DNA of 64,000 nucleotides, from assembly GCF_001655005.1 (NCBI RefSeq), contig NZ_LXET01000016.1, positions 1 to 64,000 on the forward strand, in the 5' to 3' direction. Under the pieces are notes generated by a model. The model made no database searches, was not told where the DNA came from, and saw only the letters and a program-made list of their open reading frames with translations. Position numbers and translations under genes: made by a program. Of the stretch, positions 62,139 to 64,000 are shown piece after piece. This DNA is from Hafnia paralvei ATCC 29927 (lineage in GTDB: Bacteria > Pseudomonadota > Gammaproteobacteria > Enterobacterales > Enterobacteriaceae). The first letter of the stretch is position 1; every line of letters begins with the position of its first letter.

Positions 62139-63134
62139 ATGATTACCATGAATGAAATTAAGAGTGTCGGCTTATCTGTGCCAAGCCTAACATTTGGTGC
62201 AGCAAGCCTAGCTAATCTGTTTAAAGAGCTAACCAATGCTGAAGCAATTGCTATTGTAGATAAAGCTATTCAGGTGGGATGGCGTTATTTTGATTGCGCA
62301 CCACATTATGGCAGTGGGCTATCTGAACTGCGTTTGGGATTAGGGTTGAGGGGAATTGAACGGAACGACTATATATTGTCTACAAAAGTAGGGCGCCTGT
62401 TGCAATCGAGAAAGCATCAAAGCGGTCTCGAAGCAGGCGATTTCTTCTTTAATGAAAACCCGTTTGATCGTGTCGCTGATTATTCTTATCAGGGTATTAT
62501 GCGTTCTTATGAGGATTCAATACAGCGATTAGGGGTGCGGTATATCGATATTCTCTATGTTCATGATCTGGGGACTTATACCTACGGAAAAACGGAACAA
62601 GAGCGTTATCATTTCAAAAACTTTTGCGAATCGGGTCAAAAGGCGCTGGATGAACTTAAACGTAATGGCGATATAAAAGCTTGGGGTGTAGGAGCCAACG
62701 AAGAGGATATTTTAATGGAGGTGATGGGTTATGCCTCACCAGACATCTTTATGCTGGCTAATCGTTATAATTTACTAGAAACCGATCATCAGAGTTTTTT
62801 TGCAAAGTGTGAGAAAAATGGTGTATCGGTCGCTGTTGCTGCACCATTTGCGACCGGTGTGTTGGTGGCTAAGGATAAAAAATCATCCATATATGAATAT
62901 GGCAAGGTTCCTGACGCTACGCTATTACGAGTTAATGAAATTGAAACTATTTGTCAGCAACATGATGTTCCTATTGGTGCTGCGGCTTTGCAGTTTCCGC
63001 TTAGAAATAAAAATGTGGTGACGGTGACCTGTGGCGTACAGTCGATAGAACAGGCCGAAACAAATTATCAGTGGGCCAATATGAATATTCCTCAATCATT
63101 GTGGGATGCACTCGCCAATATTGGTATTCAATAA
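62139..63134 (+). CDS. Aldo/keto reductase, D-threo-aldose 1-dehydrogenase (L-fucose dehydrogenase)-like
   Basis: Enzyme of 331 residues with the tetrad D52, Y57 (FDCAPHYGSG), K83 (STKVGR), H142 (YVHDLG). The LTFGAASLANLF start, DYSYQGIMRSYEDSIQRLG and ILYVHDLG...T...ERYHFKNF.SGQKAL are typical of D-threo-aldose 1-dehydrogenases, which oxidise L-fucose, D-arabinose or L-xylose C1 to the lactone with NAD(P). Starts at 62139 after GGAG. 127 bases after the EIIC gene; AT-rich upstream may hold a second promoter. Confidence 0.82.
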   Translation: MITMNEIKSVGLSVPSLTFGAASLANLFKELTNAEAIAIVDKAIQVGWRYFDCAPHYGSGLSELRLGLGLRGIERNDYILSTKVGRLLQSRKHQSGLEAGDFFFNENPFDRVADYSYQGIMRSYEDSIQRLGVRYIDILYVHDLGTYTYGKTEQERYHFKNFCESGQKALDELKRNGDIKAWGVGANEEDILMEVMGYASPDIFMLANRYNLLETDHQSFFAKCEKNGVSVAVAAPFATGVLVAKDKKSSIYEYGKVPDATLLRVNEIETICQQHDVPIGAAALQFPLRNKNVVTVTCGVQSIEQAETNYQWANMNIPQSLWDALANIGIQ

Positions 63135-63162
63135 CGTTAAACTGTTTAGAAAATAAAAAATC

Positions 63163-63327
63163 TATACCCAAAATAATTGAAATCGCATCACAAAAGGCTG
63201 GCACCTTCAGGGGATGCTTGGCTGAATTACGTGGCAGGTGAGTAAATTCTGATGAGCTTACGAAGGTGAAGTGATTTGGACGAGCGAACATAGCCAACGT
63301 AGAAGCAACTTCAAGCATGGAGGGTAT
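63163..63327. repeat. Palindromic intergenic repeat, copy 4 (reversed, longer)
   Basis: 165-bp element, reversed relative to copies 2 and 3: starts TATACCCAAAATAATTGAA and ends AACTTCAAGCATGGAGGGTAT, with ATGAGCTTACGAAGGTGAA and GCGAACATAGCCAACG inside as complements of the other copies. An inserted middle part makes it longer. Lies between two genes of the lactonase cluster. Confidence 0.75.
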
Positions 63328-63366
63328 TGGTTAATGACATCAAGCAAGGAAGTAAGGGAAATAGCA

Positions 63367-64000
63367 ATGAAAATTATCAAAGCCGAAATATTTATGGTGA
63401 ATTTAGAACCGAAAGTTAAACGTGTCGATGCGATACAGTCTTTTATTTCGCAGGAAACACCGATTGTTCGACTGACCACTCAAAGTGGTCTGGTTGGGGA
63501 GGGATATACCTACACCATCGGCACGGGCGGCTCTTCCGTAATTGCCTTGCTTAAAGATCATCTCTTACCCAAGTTGATTGGGTGGGATGCTTCCATGATT
63601 GAGGAAATATGGGAGTCATTGTTGTTTTCTACCCATTCGACGTCGGTAGGAGCTATTACGTCACTGTCTCTTGCCGCCATCGACACGGCGCTATGGGATC
63701 TAAAATGCAAGCGAATGCAACTCCCGTTGTATAAAGTCGCCGGAGGGGCAAAATCAAGAATGCGGCTATATACCACCGAGGGCGGTTGGTTACATTTAAG
63801 TACGCAAGAATTAGTGGATGATGCTTTAGCCGTTAAAGCAAAAGGGTTTTGTGGTTCGAAGATTAAAATTGGCTCGGAGAACCCAGTTCGCGATATTGCA
63901 CGCTTAGACGCTGTGCGCAAAGCGGTAGGGGATGATTATGTGATTATGACCGACTGCAATCAGGCATTTAAATATTCAGAGGGTAAACAGCGCGCGGCCT
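63367..64000 (+). CDS. Enolase-superfamily acid-sugar dehydratase/racemase (mandelate racemase subgroup), partial
   Basis: First 211 residues of an enolase-superfamily protein cut by the window end. The N-terminal capping domain (IKAEIFMVNLEP..., GEGYTYTIG) and start of the barrel are present. The K-x-K base motif is K165-I-K167 (GSKIKIG), and the first metal ligand is D196 (TDCNQAF), the mandelate-racemase subgroup signature. Members include L-fuconate, galactonate and talarate/galactarate dehydratases. It differs clearly from RspA. Ribosome site AGGGAAA. Last visible gene of the lactonase cluster; dehydration of the aldonate is the expected step. Confidence 0.85.
   Translation, partial: MKIIKAEIFMVNLEPKVKRVDAIQSFISQETPIVRLTTQSGLVGEGYTYTIGTGGSSVIALLKDHLLPKLIGWDASMIEEIWESLLFSTHSTSVGAITSLSLAAIDTALWDLKCKRMQLPLYKVAGGAKSRMRLYTTEGGWLHLSTQELVDDALAVKAKGFCGSKIKIGSENPVRDIARLDAVRKAVGDDYVIMTDCNQAFKYSEGKQRAA

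Overview
The window is chromosomal DNA of a member of the Enterobacterales. Almost every core gene matches a familiar Escherichia/Salmonella family closely enough to name from its protein sequence. The gene order is not that of E. coli: alaC-elaB-queD-cysJIH-dld-speG-purNM-upp-uraA-hda-thiMD, then narLX-narK-narGHJI. Together with the enterobacterial palindromic repeats this suggests Hafnia or a close relative (Hafniaceae). The genus is inferred from gene content, not proven. There is no prophage, insertion sequence, CRISPR array, tRNA or rRNA that I can support.

Left part (0-17 kb) is housekeeping metabolism: alanine aminotransferase, an ElaB-type membrane protein, queuosine synthesis (queD), the sulfite reductase/PAPS reductase operon cysJIH, quinone-linked D-lactate dehydrogenase, spermidine acetyltransferase, purine synthesis (purMN, with a PurR box), uracil salvage and uptake (upp-uraA), the replication regulator hda (apparent CTG start) and a TPP-riboswitch-controlled thiMD operon. 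From 17 to 20.4 kb lies a small group of exported proteins: an EEP-family hydrolase, an Ivy-type lysozyme inhibitor and a DsbA-like oxidoreductase with a CPPC active site, plus one unrecognised cytoplasmic protein.

The region 20.4-32.6 kb is a complete respiratory nitrate system: NarXL sensor/regulator, NarK transporter and NarGHJI reductase. Both narK and narG have a perfect FNR box and NarL-type heptamers placed as in E. coli. A complex 246-bp inverted-repeat element lies between narK and an unrecognised secreted protein.

The region 32.8-42.6 kb carries a LysR regulator, then an enlarged RspR/RspAB (D-mannonate-type) sugar-acid locus, all on the minus strand: rspA, rspB, an ACS-type MFS transporter, a GPH symporter, a fructuronate-reductase-like gene, a YiaK/DlgD-like reductase and rspR. 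Next come yegS, the small RNA cyaR (minus strand, with a CRP site at -41.5), the tRNA hydroxylation gene trhP (yegQ), yegP, and the envelope-stress efflux operon mdtABCD-baeSR (transcribed leftwards from 57.8 kb).

The right end (58.2-64 kb) has a lone aldo/keto reductase and ppnP. It then has a rightward cluster preceded by a 32-bp near-perfect palindrome: a COG3618-type lactonase/amidohydrolase, a GatC-like PTS membrane component without visible EIIA/EIIB, a D-threo-aldose (L-fucose) dehydrogenase-like reductase, and an enolase-superfamily acid-sugar dehydratase cut by the window end. These fit a non-phosphorylating oxidative pathway for an L-fucose-like sugar, and this is the most novel-looking system in the window. 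Four copies of a 120-165 bp palindromic repeat family are spread over the window.
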